From assembly GCF_000411155.1 (NCBI RefSeq), contig NZ_KE150266.1:124001-188000 (forward strand): a DNA stretch of 64,000 bases, in the 5' to 3' direction. Positions 1-8,722 of this stretch are shown here, one piece after another; the stretch's first letter is position 1, and each line of letters begins with the position of its first letter. The translations under genes and the position numbers were made by a program. Origin of the DNA: Gleimia europaea ACS-120-V-Col10b. Its GTDB lineage: Bacteria > Actinomycetota > Actinomycetes > Actinomycetales > Actinomycetaceae. Below the pieces are notes generated by a model. The model made no database searches and was not told the DNA's origin. It saw only the letters and a list, made by a program, of their open reading frames with translations.

Positions 1-1
1 C

Positions 2-280
2 GACCTGATTGAGGACTCCGAAGCGATTGTGCCAACCGACGCGGTTGCGTTCACGCTCTTGCAAGAACAGCTCCACCGCGTGCTCGACACGCTGTCAGAG
101 CGTGAGGCCGGCGTTGTATCGATGCGTTTTGGTCTTGGCGACGGTCAGCCGAAGACTTTGGATGAGATCGGCAAGGTGTATGGAGTTACGCGCGAGCGTA
201 TTCGCCAGATCGAGTCGAAGACCATGTCGAAGCTACGTCACCCCTCGCGGTCGCAGGTGCTCCGCGACTACCTTGACTAA
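2..280 (+). CDS. sigA: Principal sigma factor (RpoD/SigA), C-terminal fragment
   Basis: This is the last 92 codons of a sigma-70 factor; the 5' end lies outside the window. The fragment covers region 4: the stretch ALxRCxxxLxxR is preceded by a run rich in LQEQL and RFGLGDGQ, and a helix-turn-helix carries [11 protein letters not shown] and RERIRQIE, which contact the -35 element. It ends in the usual LRDYLD tail of actinobacterial principal sigma factors. Being followed by a DUF7455 gene and topoisomerase IV parE matches the hrdB/sigA neighbourhood of Streptomyces (established synteny). The region 4 match is strong; assignment as the housekeeping rather than a group 2 sigma factor rests on synteny and the tail. 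Confidence 0.93.
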   Translation, partial: DLIEDSEAIVPTDAVAFTLLQEQLHRVLDTLSEREAGVVSMRFGLGDGQPKTLDEIGKVYGVTRERIRQIESKTMSKLRHPSRSQVLRDYLD

Positions 281-328
281 GTTCAAGCAGTTTAATATGT
301 GCGGCCGGTGCGCCCTGCCTCACACGTG

Positions 329-363
329 AAAAGGGAGCGACTCATTGCGAGTCGCTCCCTTTT
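329..363 (+). terminator. Intrinsic terminator after sigA
   Basis: Perfect 15-bp inverted repeat (329-343 with 349-363) around the 5-nt loop ATTGC. The left arm begins AAAAGGG and the right arm ends CCCTTTT, so a U-tract follows the stem on either strand. It lies between sigA (+) and the DUF7455 gene (-), which converge here, so it probably works in both directions. Confidence 0.9.
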
Positions 364-387
364 AGGACAGTAATATGCCGAGTCTGG

Positions 388-600
388 CTAGTTCACCGAG
401 GTGTATAGCTGGTCGGTGAAGTCGCGAACCTCGACTGCTGTTTTAGAGTAGGAGTCACGTAGCTTTCGCGAGTGGTGACCGCAGAACATTAGGGTGCCTG
501 ACTCCATTACGACCTCAACAAATGCCTGTGCACCACAGAGGTCACAGCGGTCAGCGACTTTAAGTCCGGTACTTTCAGTAATGTTCGATTCGTATGTCAT
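388..600 (-). CDS. DUF7455-family small cysteine/histidine protein
   Basis: A 70-residue protein of the small DUF7455 family, found beside the principal sigma gene in many Actinobacteria. Visible hallmarks are the paired motifs ADRCDLCGAQAFV and FCGHHSRKL, giving a Cx2C...CxHH set that probably binds a metal ion. The function is not known. I chose the ATG at 600, not the ATG 15 codons upstream, because family members start 10-15 residues before ADRC and because an AACAAT box lies 6 nt before this ATG, as at other leaderless genes in the window. It is convergent with sigA and shares the terminator between them. Confidence 0.82.
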   Translation of the reverse strand: MTYESNITESTGLKVADRCDLCGAQAFVEVVMESGTLMFCGHHSRKLRDSYSKTAVEVRDFTDQLYTSVN

Positions 601-706
601 GCTTCCATTGTTGCAGTGCGCGAGCGGCAAGTCCTGTTTTGGCATTCGTTTTCGCGATCAGCTTAAGAAGGCCGCGTGGGAATGTTAGTTTGGCCGGATT
701 TTCGCC

Positions 707-718
707 TAACATGTTTGC
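707..718 (+). promoter_or_regulatory. Leaderless promoter of parE (-10 TAACAT)
   Basis: TAACAT at 707-712 ends 6 nt before the GTG start at 719, so a transcript starting 7 nt after the box would begin at the start codon. No Shine-Dalgarno sequence is present. The -35 is weak (TTAGTT at 685-690). Confidence 0.6.
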
Positions 719-2839
719 GTGGCTAGTAAGACTAAAACCCAATCGAAGGCGTCAGAGTACACGGCAAGGCACCTTTCCGTACTGGAAGGCCTGGAGGCGG
801 TTCGTAAACGTCCAGGCATGTACATAGGTTCAACGGATTCGCGCGGCCTTATGCACTGCCTGTGGGAGATCATTGACAACGCGGTAGATGAGGCGCTTGA
901 GGGGTATTGCGACCACATTACCGTTACGCTCCACCCGGACTATTCGGTGTCAATCAGTGACAATGGGCGCGGTATTCCAGTTGATGAAGTGAAAGGCGTG
1001 GGCCTTTCCGGCGTTGAGGTTGTATTCACGAAGCTACATGCCGGAGGTAAGTTTGGTGGCGGTTCGTACGGGTCTGCGGGCGGTCTACACGGCGTTGGCG
1101 CGTCCGTAGTGAACGCTTTGTCCGCCCGTTTGGACGTGCAGGTAGATAGGGCGGGAAAGACTTACCAGATGTCATTCCTGCGCGGTGAGCCGGGCCGGTT
1201 TGATGATTCCAAGGATCGTACTCCAAACTCTGCGTTCACTCCGTTTGTGGATGCGTCCCAGCTGGACGTGGTGGGCAAGGCCGCTCGAGGTAAGTCGGGC
1301 ACTCGCGTGCGTTTTTGGGCTGATTTCCAGATTTTCCCAAAAAATGAAGGATTTGACTTCGAGCAGCTACTTGGTCGAGCCCGCCAAACAACATTCTTGG
1401 TTCCAGGCCTGGCTATCACATGTATCGATGAGCGCGGTGACGAGGTTATCGAAGAAACGCTCCAGTTTGACGGCGGAGTTGTTGACTTCGTCGATTTCCT
1501 TGCGGTTGATGGACCTGTTACAGAGACGATGCACATAACCGGAGAGGGCGTTTACAACGAGACTGTACAGCGCTTGAACGAAGGCGGGCACCTGCAACCA
1601 GTTGATATTGAACGCACCTGCAACGTTGATATTGCGCTTCGGTGGGGCGTTGGTTATGACACGACGCAGCGTTCGTTTGTGAATATCATTGCCACTCCAA
1701 AGGGGGGCACGCACGTCCAGGGATTCGAAGCCGCGTTGCTCAAGGTGATTCGTGACCAGGTGGATAAGAATCAGCGGCGTTACAAGGTGACAAAGAAGGA
1801 TGGGCGCATTGAGAAGGATGACATCCTGGCCGGTATGACCGCGGTTGTCACCGTGCGTTTCCCAGAGCCTCAGTTTGAAGGACAGACTAAGGAAGTACTT
1901 GGCACTCCGCAGGTTCGTCAGGTTGTTAACAAGGTTGTGAGCGACTACTTCCAAACCCGTTTCAAGTCCAGTAAGCGCGACGTGAAGCAAACCAATGATG
2001 CTCTTATAGAGAAGATCGTGGGCGAGATGAAGGCCCGCGTTTCAGCGCGTGTACACAAAGAGATATCGCGTCGTAAGAACGCTCTTGAAACGTCATCGTT
2101 GCCCGCAAAACTTGCCGATTGTCGCTCAAACGATGTGGATTCTTCCGAATTGTTCATTGTTGAGGGCGATTCGGCTCTTGGTACCGCAAAGTTTGCACGT
2201 AATTCCGAGCATCAGGCGCTGTTTCCGATTCGCGGCAAGATTCTAAACGTACAGAAGAAATCCACTGCTGACATGCTCGCAAACGCGGAGTGCGCGGCGA
2301 TCATTCAGGTGATTGGAGCCGGTTCGGGCAGAACGTTTGACCTCTCGGCCGCGAGGTATGGCAAGGTCGTTTTGATGACGGATGCTGACGTGGACGGTGC
2401 GCACATCAGAACGCTACTGCTAACTCTGTTCTTCCGATACATGAGGCCGCTGGTCGAGGCCGGGCGCGTTTATGCGGCTGTGCCCCCGCTGCATCGCATT
2501 GATGTTCCGAAACAGGGACGCAAAAAGGCGGAGGTCATTTACACCTACTCCGAGGAGCAGTTGCACCGCGAACTGGCAAAACTGCACCGTTCGGGTCGCA
2601 ACTATAAGGAGCCGATTCAGCGGTATAAGGGTCTGGGCGAGATGGACGCGGATCAGCTGGCTGAAACCACCATGGATCCCGCACACCGTACCCTGCGTCG
2701 CATCACACTTGCCGATGAAGCTGCGCTCCTTGAGGCCGAGAAGGTTTTTGAACTTCTGATGGGATCGGAAGTAGCTCCACGCCGCAGTTTTATCGTTGCG
2801 GGAGCGAACGACTTCGACCGCGAAAAGATTGATGCGTAG
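719..2839 (+). CDS. parE: DNA topoisomerase IV subunit B (ParE)
   Basis: 706-residue type IIA topoisomerase ATPase subunit. It pairs with ParC (encoded at 5083-7497) to decatenate replicated chromosomes using ATP. The GHKL ATPase domain shows the catalytic Glu50 in LWEIIDNAVDEA, DNGRGIPV at 81-88 and the lid GGLHGVGASV at about 121-130. A transducer domain follows, then the TOPRIM domain with VEGDSA and MTDADVDGAHI. I call it ParE rather than GyrB because the sigA / DUF7455 / parE order matches Streptomyces, where this copy is the topoisomerase IV subunit and gyrB sits near oriC. The start is GTG with no ribosome binding site; a -10 box 6 nt upstream suggests leaderless translation. Length is normal for the family. 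Confidence 0.9.
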   Translation: MASKTKTQSKASEYTARHLSVLEGLEAVRKRPGMYIGSTDSRGLMHCLWEIIDNAVDEALEGYCDHITVTLHPDYSVSISDNGRGIPVDEVKGVGLSGVEVVFTKLHAGGKFGGGSYGSAGGLHGVGASVVNALSARLDVQVDRAGKTYQMSFLRGEPGRFDDSKDRTPNSAFTPFVDASQLDVVGKAARGKSGTRVRFWADFQIFPKNEGFDFEQLLGRARQTTFLVPGLAITCIDERGDEVIEETLQFDGGVVDFVDFLAVDGPVTETMHITGEGVYNETVQRLNEGGHLQPVDIERTCNVDIALRWGVGYDTTQRSFVNIIATPKGGTHVQGFEAALLKVIRDQVDKNQRRYKVTKKDGRIEKDDILAGMTAVVTVRFPEPQFEGQTKEVLGTPQVRQVVNKVVSDYFQTRFKSSKRDVKQTNDALIEKIVGEMKARVSARVHKEISRRKNALETSSLPAKLADCRSNDVDSSELFIVEGDSALGTAKFARNSEHQALFPIRGKILNVQKKSTADMLANAECAAIIQVIGAGSGRTFDLSAARYGKVVLMTDADVDGAHIRTLLLTLFFRYMRPLVEAGRVYAAVPPLHRIDVPKQGRKKAEVIYTYSEEQLHRELAKLHRSGRNYKEPIQRYKGLGEMDADQLAETTMDPAHRTLRRITLADEAALLEAEKVFELLMGSEVAPRRSFIVAGANDFDREKIDA

Positions 2840-2915
2840 GGTATTTCGCGTCTTTAGCTGGTGCTTGCTGCAGGTAAAACTTTGGTGCTGATTGGGTGGG
2901 GGTGAGCCTCTCCTT

Positions 2916-2927
2916 TAGAATGTCATT
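2916..2927 (+). promoter_or_regulatory. Leaderless promoter of the first GNAT gene (-10 TAGAAT)
   Basis: TAGAAT at 2916-2921 ends 6 nt before the ATG at 2928, which has no ribosome binding site. This is the same geometry as at parE and relA. Confidence 0.65.
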
Positions 2928-3947
2928 ATGTCCGCAACTTTGGCCAAAAGAACAGCGCCTCTTATCGGCGCAACCTACCCGCCCTCTAGTTTGGGTCTGG
3001 AGTGGTTCGAAATTGAGCCACGTGATGGCTATGACGCTGCCCGTCAGGTGCACAAGTGCGAGTTTTTTGATTCCACCTTATTCTCCACCAGTGAAGATCG
3101 CATTGCAGACCTGCTGGTGACAGGTGAAGGCAAAGATGTGATTGTTGGCCGTGACGATCACGGCAAGATCCAAGCCGTAGCCGTTGTCGAAGTCCTTCCC
3201 CCCGATGGGGAAGTGGTAAGAGTTGAGATTTCTAGCGAAGTCCACCCAGATTTTCGCGGACGAGGCATCGGCCAAGCCATTTTGGAATGGCAGAAGGCTC
3301 GCGCAGCCCAGCTCCTGTTAGAAGCGTACGGTCCGGATTGCGAGCTCCCGGCTCAGATCGCCACGAATGTTGATGGGCACCTGCAACACCGGGTTGCGGT
3401 ACTGGAGGATGCGGGCTTCAAAAAGCAACGCCAGTTCCAAGTCATGTACCGCAATTTGGAGGGAGAGGAACCTACGGTAGATGAGCCTCGGGGCGGCTAC
3501 ACGGTGGTTCCGTGGATTGCAGAGCTCGAATCTCAGATTAAGGCTTTGCATCTGCGCGCCTTTGCGGATCACTGGGGGAGCAGCGCGGACGCCACGAAAT
3601 GGTGGGATGACGCGATTGCGTCCATCGAAAAGCGCTGGTCTTTTGTGGCAATTTCACCCACTGGTGAGGTTTGTGGATACATTCTCGTTGTACGTCACCC
3701 CGCCAGGTGGCTACACACGGGGATGAGTGAAGCCTACGCGGAACTTCTTGGTGTTGATCCACAAACGCGAGGCGTCGGCCTCGCCCGTGCGCTGATCACT
3801 AAGGCCACGAAAGCCGCACATGACTCGGGTATGCAACGCCTGGGACTAGATGTGGATATGGATAATCCGCACGGGGCTCACAGTTTTTACGAGCGGCTTG
3901 GATTTGAGGCTGTAGGCAACTACTTTGTTTATAGTCTCGATTTTTAG
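2928..3947 (+). CDS. Tandem-GNAT acetyltransferase family protein
   Basis: 339 residues with two GNAT folds in tandem, the architecture of mycothiol synthase-like and other double-GNAT proteins. The N-terminal domain has the acetyl-CoA loop FRGRGIGQAI (about residues 107-116). The C-terminal domain has TRGVGLARAL followed by DNPHGAHSFYERLGF, so both CoA sites look intact. The substrate is unknown. I do not call it MshD because its position between parE and parC and its divergence do not support that. It is followed 60 nt later by a second, paralogous tandem-GNAT gene on the same strand. The start is ATG with a leaderless-type promoter. Confidence 0.75.
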   Translation: MSATLAKRTAPLIGATYPPSSLGLEWFEIEPRDGYDAARQVHKCEFFDSTLFSTSEDRIADLLVTGEGKDVIVGRDDHGKIQAVAVVEVLPPDGEVVRVEISSEVHPDFRGRGIGQAILEWQKARAAQLLLEAYGPDCELPAQIATNVDGHLQHRVAVLEDAGFKKQRQFQVMYRNLEGEEPTVDEPRGGYTVVPWIAELESQIKALHLRAFADHWGSSADATKWWDDAIASIEKRWSFVAISPTGEVCGYILVVRHPARWLHTGMSEAYAELLGVDPQTRGVGLARALITKATKAAHDSGMQRLGLDVDMDNPHGAHSFYERLGFEAVGNYFVYSLDF

Positions 3948-4007
3948 TCACGTGGTATGAGATAGAAAGGATCCGTTATTCTAGCGTCCCTACCCGCGAC
4001 TCCCGCG

Positions 4008-4970
4008 ATGCTCCCGCCCGGTCAAGAGTGCTCGTGGCGTTTCCTTGACGTGCGTGATTCACGTATGCTTGCTGACCTCCAGCATCGCATCGAAAAGTCT
4101 GATAACCTTCCGTACCGCACTTCCGAAGAAGAAATAGCGGAACTGTTCAGCTATTCGGATGAGTTTTTTGCCATCGGTGGTTTCATTGACGATAAGTTAC
4201 GCGTCTACGGTTATATCCGCCTGTTTGATGACGAGCCGGTAGTAGCTTCCTGTCGCGGCGGGGTAGATCCTAAGTTTCGCGGTATCGGTTTTGGGCGTGT
4301 GCTCGTTGAATGGCATACGCAAACTGCAACGGCTGCTTTGCTTGCTATGGGCGGGGAGTCCAAGCAAATCCTCTTTAACGTTGAAGAAGGTCACCGCGTC
4401 CTCGAGGAATATCTGCTGGAATACGGGTATGAGTGGAATCGCTCCTACTTTGACATGCGGGCGGCTCTGGATAAGGAACCAGAATTTGTAGAAGTAGACC
4501 CATTTATAACCATCGTCCCGTGGGAAAGCGTTGATGAGGACAAAATCGATCATGCGATGGATCTCATAACACGCGGTGAGGGAGGCCGAGGTGAGACCTA
4601 CAAATGGAACGGCGAAGATCGTGCGGGATTCATTCCCGAATGGTCTTTCGTGGCCCTCTCGCGCGCCACTGATCGCGAGGCGATTGCGGGTCTGATTATG
4701 GCGTCAAAGTACTTTCAAGATTGGTCTGTGCTGGGCTGGCGTGAAGGAACTATCGACATGCTTGCCGTGCTCCCGGACTTCAAAGATCAAACCATTGCTC
4801 CCGCCCTCATATCCGCATCGATGCGCGCGCAGAAAAATGCGGGGATGGATGCCGTCCTTGCGGGACTGTCATCTCTGTCATCTCCCTCGATGATGTCGGT
4901 GTATGATTCATTGGGATTTGCCACTGTAGCAACCTCGCGAGTGTACACGCTTGCGGTAACCGAAGAGTAG
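4008..4970 (+). CDS. Second tandem-GNAT protein, C-terminal domain degenerate
   Basis: 320 residues, a paralogue of the preceding gene. The N-terminal GNAT domain keeps the CoA loop (FRGIGFGRVL). In the C-terminal domain the equivalent stretch reads FKDQTIAPAL, lacking the RGxGxG/A loop, so that half probably does not bind acetyl-CoA and may be structural. The terminal YDSLGF motif of the fold is kept. The ATG at 4008 has no ribosome binding site. An AAAGGA lies at 3965-3970, 7 nt before an in-frame ATT at 3978; starting there would add ten residues and match the N-terminal length of the neighbour. The true start is therefore uncertain. The gene is convergent with parC. Substrate unknown. Confidence 0.7.
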   Translation: MLPPGQECSWRFLDVRDSRMLADLQHRIEKSDNLPYRTSEEEIAELFSYSDEFFAIGGFIDDKLRVYGYIRLFDDEPVVASCRGGVDPKFRGIGFGRVLVEWHTQTATAALLAMGGESKQILFNVEEGHRVLEEYLLEYGYEWNRSYFDMRAALDKEPEFVEVDPFITIVPWESVDEDKIDHAMDLITRGEGGRGETYKWNGEDRAGFIPEWSFVALSRATDREAIAGLIMASKYFQDWSVLGWREGTIDMLAVLPDFKDQTIAPALISASMRAQKNAGMDAVLAGLSSLSSPSMMSVYDSLGFATVATSRVYTLAVTEE

Positions 4971-5016
4971 TTGCGGGCAACCTCTCCGTATTTGCGGAAA
5001 ACTCACCGAATGGGTT

Positions 5017-5052
5017 GAAAGCGCCGAGGCGAAAATCATCCTCCGCGCTTTC
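5017..5052. terminator. Stem-loop between converging GNAT and parC genes
   Basis: GAAAGCGC (5017-5024) pairs with GCGCTTTC (5045-5052). Inside it GAGG pairs with CCTC after one mismatch. It lies in the 112-nt gap between converging genes, so it probably ends transcription from both sides. There is no long T-run. Confidence 0.6.
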
Positions 5053-5082
5053 GTGTACTACGTCATCTTTGGACGCTAGCCG

Positions 5083-7497
5083 TTATGACAGCGACACGAT
5101 GGGTTTCTTCACCGGCGTGCCAGAACCGTCACGGCGCTCATCCGCCTCGGGCAATTCAATGGGGGATCCGGTAGCGGAAGCACCAATCGCGGTGCCCGGA
5201 CACACTCGAGCCAGCGCGAGAGTGTCTTCGCCCTTCAAGAAGCGGTGGCAACGCACGCCCCGGGTGGCGCGGCCCTTCTCGGGGAATACCTCGCCCCTGG
5301 TAACCTTTAGCGAGGTTTGTGTCGGGTAAAGCATGCCGTCATCTGCAGCCGCCACGGTTACAACTTCGGCCGCGTCCAAATCCATGAACGCTGCCTCTAT
5401 GACGCTAGCACCGTCGGCTAGCTTCATGCCTGCCACGCCTCCTGCAACCCGGCCTTGCGGGCGAATCTTGCCGGCCGGTGTGCGCAGAAGCTGCGCGTTG
5501 GAAGCGATGAACACAACGTCTGCTTCGTCGGGACAAGGGGCGACGAACAACACTTCATCCCCGTCGGAAAGGCTCATAACTTCAAACTCGTCGGACTTGG
5601 CAAACTCGGGTCGCATGCGTTTAATGACGCCTTGCTTAGTGACAATGCCGGTGATCGCTTCACCTTCAAGGTCAATGAGGCCGCGTGGCTCAATATCACG
5701 GCCCAATAGGTGGCTGGCGGACACGGCGGCGGCAAATGAAGCGTTTGCGGCCGTGCGGGGTACTGCGGGCAGATCAACCACGTGGAGGCGGTGGGCAAGT
5801 CCCGCGCTGTCCACCACGGCTACCTCCCCGCGTGTGGTGGTGGGGATCGCCACACGGTACGTGTCGGACACGGCTCTCGCATCGGTCTTTTCCAGGGGCT
5901 CATTTCCCTCCACGCGAATGAGGCCGCCATCTGGAGTTAGCACCGCGGTTGTGGGCCCGTCCGGAATTTCTAACGGCATGGCGCTCTTCGCGCTGGCGGC
6001 TACTTGTGCGACGTCGGCCGACAGTAGCATGGTGCGGCGCGGGGTGGACAGTCGCTTGGATACTTCCAAAAGCTCGTCTTTCACCACATTGCGAAGTGTC
6101 TTTGCCGAACCCAAGATCTCATCGAGTCCGCGAATTTCGGCCTCCAACTCGGCCTTCTCAGTTTCCAGTTCTATACGCGAGAACTTGGTGAGTCGGCGCA
6201 GGCGTAGTGACAGGATATGGTCGGCTTGGATCTCATCCAGTTCGAACGCCAGCATGAGGCGACTGCGGGCCTCATCGACGTCGTCGGAGGAACGAATGAT
6301 GGCAATCACGTCGTCGATGTCGAGGATTGCAACGAGTAGGCCCTCAACCAGGTGGAGGCGGTCCATCGCCTTTTGCCGGCGGAATTGAGACCGGCGGCGC
6401 ACCACTTGGTAGCGGTGGTCGAGGTACACCTCAAGCATCTCTTTGAGGCCCAGGGTTTGCGGACGGCCATCGACTAGGGCCACGGCGTTCACGGAGAACG
6501 AATCCTCGAGCGGCGTAAGCCGGTACAGCTGCTCCATCACAGCCTCGGGATTGAACCCGTTCTTGATTTCAATAACCAGGCGCACGCCATGGTGGCGATC
6601 CGTCAGGTTTGTGACGTTAGAGATTCCCTGGAGGCGCTTTGCGTTCACCTGATCTTTGATGCGTTCTATAACGCGCTCTGGGCCAACCATGTAGGGCAGT
6701 TCGGTGACAACTAGGCCGCGCTTGCGGGGAGTCACTCGCTCCACGTTCATCTTGGCGCGAACTTTGAATGATCCGCGGCCGGTGGTGTAGGCCTCTTCGA
6801 TGCCTTCCTGTCCGATAATGATGCCGCCCTCGGGAAAATCCGGACCGGGCACGAATCGCATGAGGTCAAGAACGGTGGCATCCGGGTTGTCAATCAGGTG
6901 CGTGGTTGCGGCGATGACCTCACCGAGGTTGTGCGGAGCAATGTTTGTAGCCATGCCCACCGCAATGCCGGATGCGCCATTGACCAAAAGGTTTGGGAAT
7001 CCTGCTGGCAAAACATCGGGCTGGGTCAGACGGTTGTCGTAGTTTGGTACGAAGTCAACGGTGTCTTCATGCAGGTCTTTTACCATGTCGAGGGCGGCCG
7101 GTGCGAGGCGAGCCTCCGTGTACCTTGCGGCAGCCGGGCCGTCATCTAGCGAGCCGAAGTTGCCATGCCCGTCAACGAGGGGAACGCGTAGGTTGAAGTC
7201 TTGTGCGAGACGCACGAGGGCATCGTAGATTGCCGCATCACCGTGCGGGTGGAGCTTACCCATCACCTCGCCGACAACGCTTTGCGACTTAACGTGGCCA
7301 CGTTCGGGGCGCAGCCCCATTTCAGACATTTGGTAGAGGATACGGCGCTGCACGGGCTTCGCGCCATCACGTGCGTCCGGAAGTGCGCGAGCGTAGATTA
7401 CGGAGTAGGCGTATTCGAGGAAGGATCCTCGCATTTCGCTAGAGACATCGATCTCTACAATATGTTCGTCTACGCTGGTATCAACCGTTTTTGGCAT
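5083..7497 (-). CDS. parC: DNA topoisomerase IV subunit A (ParC)
   Basis: About 804 residues; the DNA breakage-reunion subunit that works with ParE. The winged-helix domain contains HPHGDAAIYDAL (residues 83-94) and the catalytic Tyr126 in AAARYTEARL. A coiled-coil and a C-terminal beta-pinwheel domain follow. Sequence features (YSVIYARALPDARDG, VTELPYMVGPE, LGLKEMLEVYLDHR) fit actinobacterial ParC rather than GyrA. Alanine occupies the quinolone-determining position that is Ser83 in E. coli GyrA. Starts at 7548, 7506 and 7497 are possible. I prefer the ATG at 7497, giving MPKTVDTS, with a CACAAT box 7 nt upstream. The gene runs opposite to parE and is divergent from the phosphodiesterase gene. 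Confidence 0.88.
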   Translation of the reverse strand: MPKTVDTSVDEHIVEIDVSSEMRGSFLEYAYSVIYARALPDARDGAKPVQRRILYQMSEMGLRPERGHVKSQSVVGEVMGKLHPHGDAAIYDALVRLAQDFNLRVPLVDGHGNFGSLDDGPAAARYTEARLAPAALDMVKDLHEDTVDFVPNYDNRLTQPDVLPAGFPNLLVNGASGIAVGMATNIAPHNLGEVIAATTHLIDNPDATVLDLMRFVPGPDFPEGGIIIGQEGIEEAYTTGRGSFKVRAKMNVERVTPRKRGLVVTELPYMVGPERVIERIKDQVNAKRLQGISNVTNLTDRHHGVRLVIEIKNGFNPEAVMEQLYRLTPLEDSFSVNAVALVDGRPQTLGLKEMLEVYLDHRYQVVRRRSQFRRQKAMDRLHLVEGLLVAILDIDDVIAIIRSSDDVDEARSRLMLAFELDEIQADHILSLRLRRLTKFSRIELETEKAELEAEIRGLDEILGSAKTLRNVVKDELLEVSKRLSTPRRTMLLSADVAQVAASAKSAMPLEIPDGPTTAVLTPDGGLIRVEGNEPLEKTDARAVSDTYRVAIPTTTRGEVAVVDSAGLAHRLHVVDLPAVPRTAANASFAAAVSASHLLGRDIEPRGLIDLEGEAITGIVTKQGVIKRMRPEFAKSDEFEVMSLSDGDEVLFVAPCPDEADVVFIASNAQLLRTPAGKIRPQGRVAGGVAGMKLADGASVIEAAFMDLDAAEVVTVAAADDGMLYPTQTSLKVTRGEVFPEKGRATRGVRCHRFLKGEDTLALARVCPGTAIGASATGSPIELPEADERRDGSGTPVKKPIVSLS

Positions 7498-7565
7498 AAC
7501 TCTCATTGTGTCAAAAAGTTTGCACAACTGAAATTTAAGCGAGGGCATGTCTGTTGGAAGCGGCT

Positions 7566-8705
7566 ATGAGTTTGCACAAAGCGCAGGTTATGCGCGCCTC
7601 GCACCCGTCTATCTGCGATATTTTGCCGGTTGTTTTTGGCGCGTGGGGAGTGAGCGGGCCGGCACCTCGGTCCGAAAAGAATCGCGACCGCCTTACAAAT
7701 TATCTGCAACTGGAACCGGGCCAGCAAACCCTCGTGGTGTTGATCGACGGTTTTGGATTTGAGCTTGTAGCAAACCATTTTCCTTACACGCCGTTTTTGC
7801 GCTCGAGAAAAGCCGACATGCTCCGGGCGTGCACCGTTCTGCCCTCAACCACCGCCGCAGCTATTTCGTCTTTCGCAACCGGCCTTAGGCCCGGACAAAC
7901 GAACATGGTGGGCTGGTCCGTTAAGGACAGTGGCCAGGTAACTACGCTTCTTACCTTCGAAAACGCGAGTGTTCCCCCTGAAGAATGGCAATCTAACCCC
8001 ACCATGTTTGAGGTCGCGAGCCGAGCGGGCGTAAGTTCTGCAGCGATCATGCCGCAGCGGTTTGCCGGATCAGGGTTAACTATGGCGGCCCTGCGCGGGG
8101 CGTGCCCGGTTGGTGCTGAGACCCTTGACGAGCGAATAGACGCGGCAATGCAACAGCTAAGGGAGGGCACGGCCATGGTCTACCTGTATTGGTCTGACCT
8201 CGATCACGTGGGGCACGGCTACGGCACGAATTGCGACAAGTGGGTCGGCGAACTTGAGATGGTGGATGCGGCGCTGGCGCGCATAAATAGGGAACTGCCA
8301 AAAGGCGTGTGCGCGCTTGTGACGGGCGATCACGGGATGGTTAACACGCGGACGGAAAGGCGCATCGACGTGGCGCAAAACCCGCAGTTGCAGCAGGACT
8401 TAGAACTGATTGCGGGCGAGGGCAGGGCCGTGCACATCCACGCCGCAAACAATCCCGACGAGGTGGTCCGCCGCTGGAAGGAAGAGCTGGGCGAGCGCGC
8501 CACCATCGCGTGCGGTAACGAAGTGGTGGAACTGCTCGGCGGGGAGAGCGGAGCACGGCTCACGGGCGATGCCATCGCGTTCATGCACGATGACTGGGTA
8601 GTAGTGGACTCACGCACTCAGTCACAGACGATGATTAACCTGGTTGGCGTACACGGCTCATTCAGCGCCACAGAGCTCACCATTCCGATTCTGCGCTTCG
8701 ATTAG
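7566..8705 (+). CDS. Alkaline-phosphatase-superfamily nucleotide pyrophosphatase/phosphodiesterase
   Basis: 379 residues, type I phosphodiesterase / nucleotide pyrophosphatase family. The N-terminal metal ligand Asp61 lies in LIDGFG, and the nucleophilic Thr is in LPSTTAAA (residues 92-99). The remaining metal sites are DLDHVGHGYG and TGDHGMVN, with a final HGS near the C-terminus (GVHGSFS). The natural substrate of the actinobacterial proteins at this locus is not established. No signal peptide is visible, so it is probably cytoplasmic. The start is the ATG at 7566 with GGAAG 5 nt upstream; a TTG four codons earlier lacks a site. It is divergent from parC and convergent with sepH, whose stop is 11 nt away. 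Confidence 0.83.
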   Translation: MSLHKAQVMRASHPSICDILPVVFGAWGVSGPAPRSEKNRDRLTNYLQLEPGQQTLVVLIDGFGFELVANHFPYTPFLRSRKADMLRACTVLPSTTAAAISSFATGLRPGQTNMVGWSVKDSGQVTTLLTFENASVPPEEWQSNPTMFEVASRAGVSSAAIMPQRFAGSGLTMAALRGACPVGAETLDERIDAAMQQLREGTAMVYLYWSDLDHVGHGYGTNCDKWVGELEMVDAALARINRELPKGVCALVTGDHGMVNTRTERRIDVAQNPQLQQDLELIAGEGRAVHIHAANNPDEVVRRWKEELGERATIACGNEVVELLGGESGARLTGDAIAFMHDDWVVVDSRTQSQTMINLVGVHGSFSATELTIPILRFD

Positions 8706-8722
8706 TTAGTGCGTGACTAACT
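8704..8722. terminator. Small hairpin across two converging stop codons
   Basis: AGTTAGT / ACTAACT 7-bp perfect repeat with a 5-nt loop, overlapping the ends of the phosphodiesterase and sepH genes. A short, AT-rich stem with no T-run, so only a possible terminator. Confidence 0.35.

Noticed and set aside
5333..6388. 351-codon plus-strand frame inside parC
   Set aside because: Ser/Arg/Thr-rich shadow of parC, no start signal.
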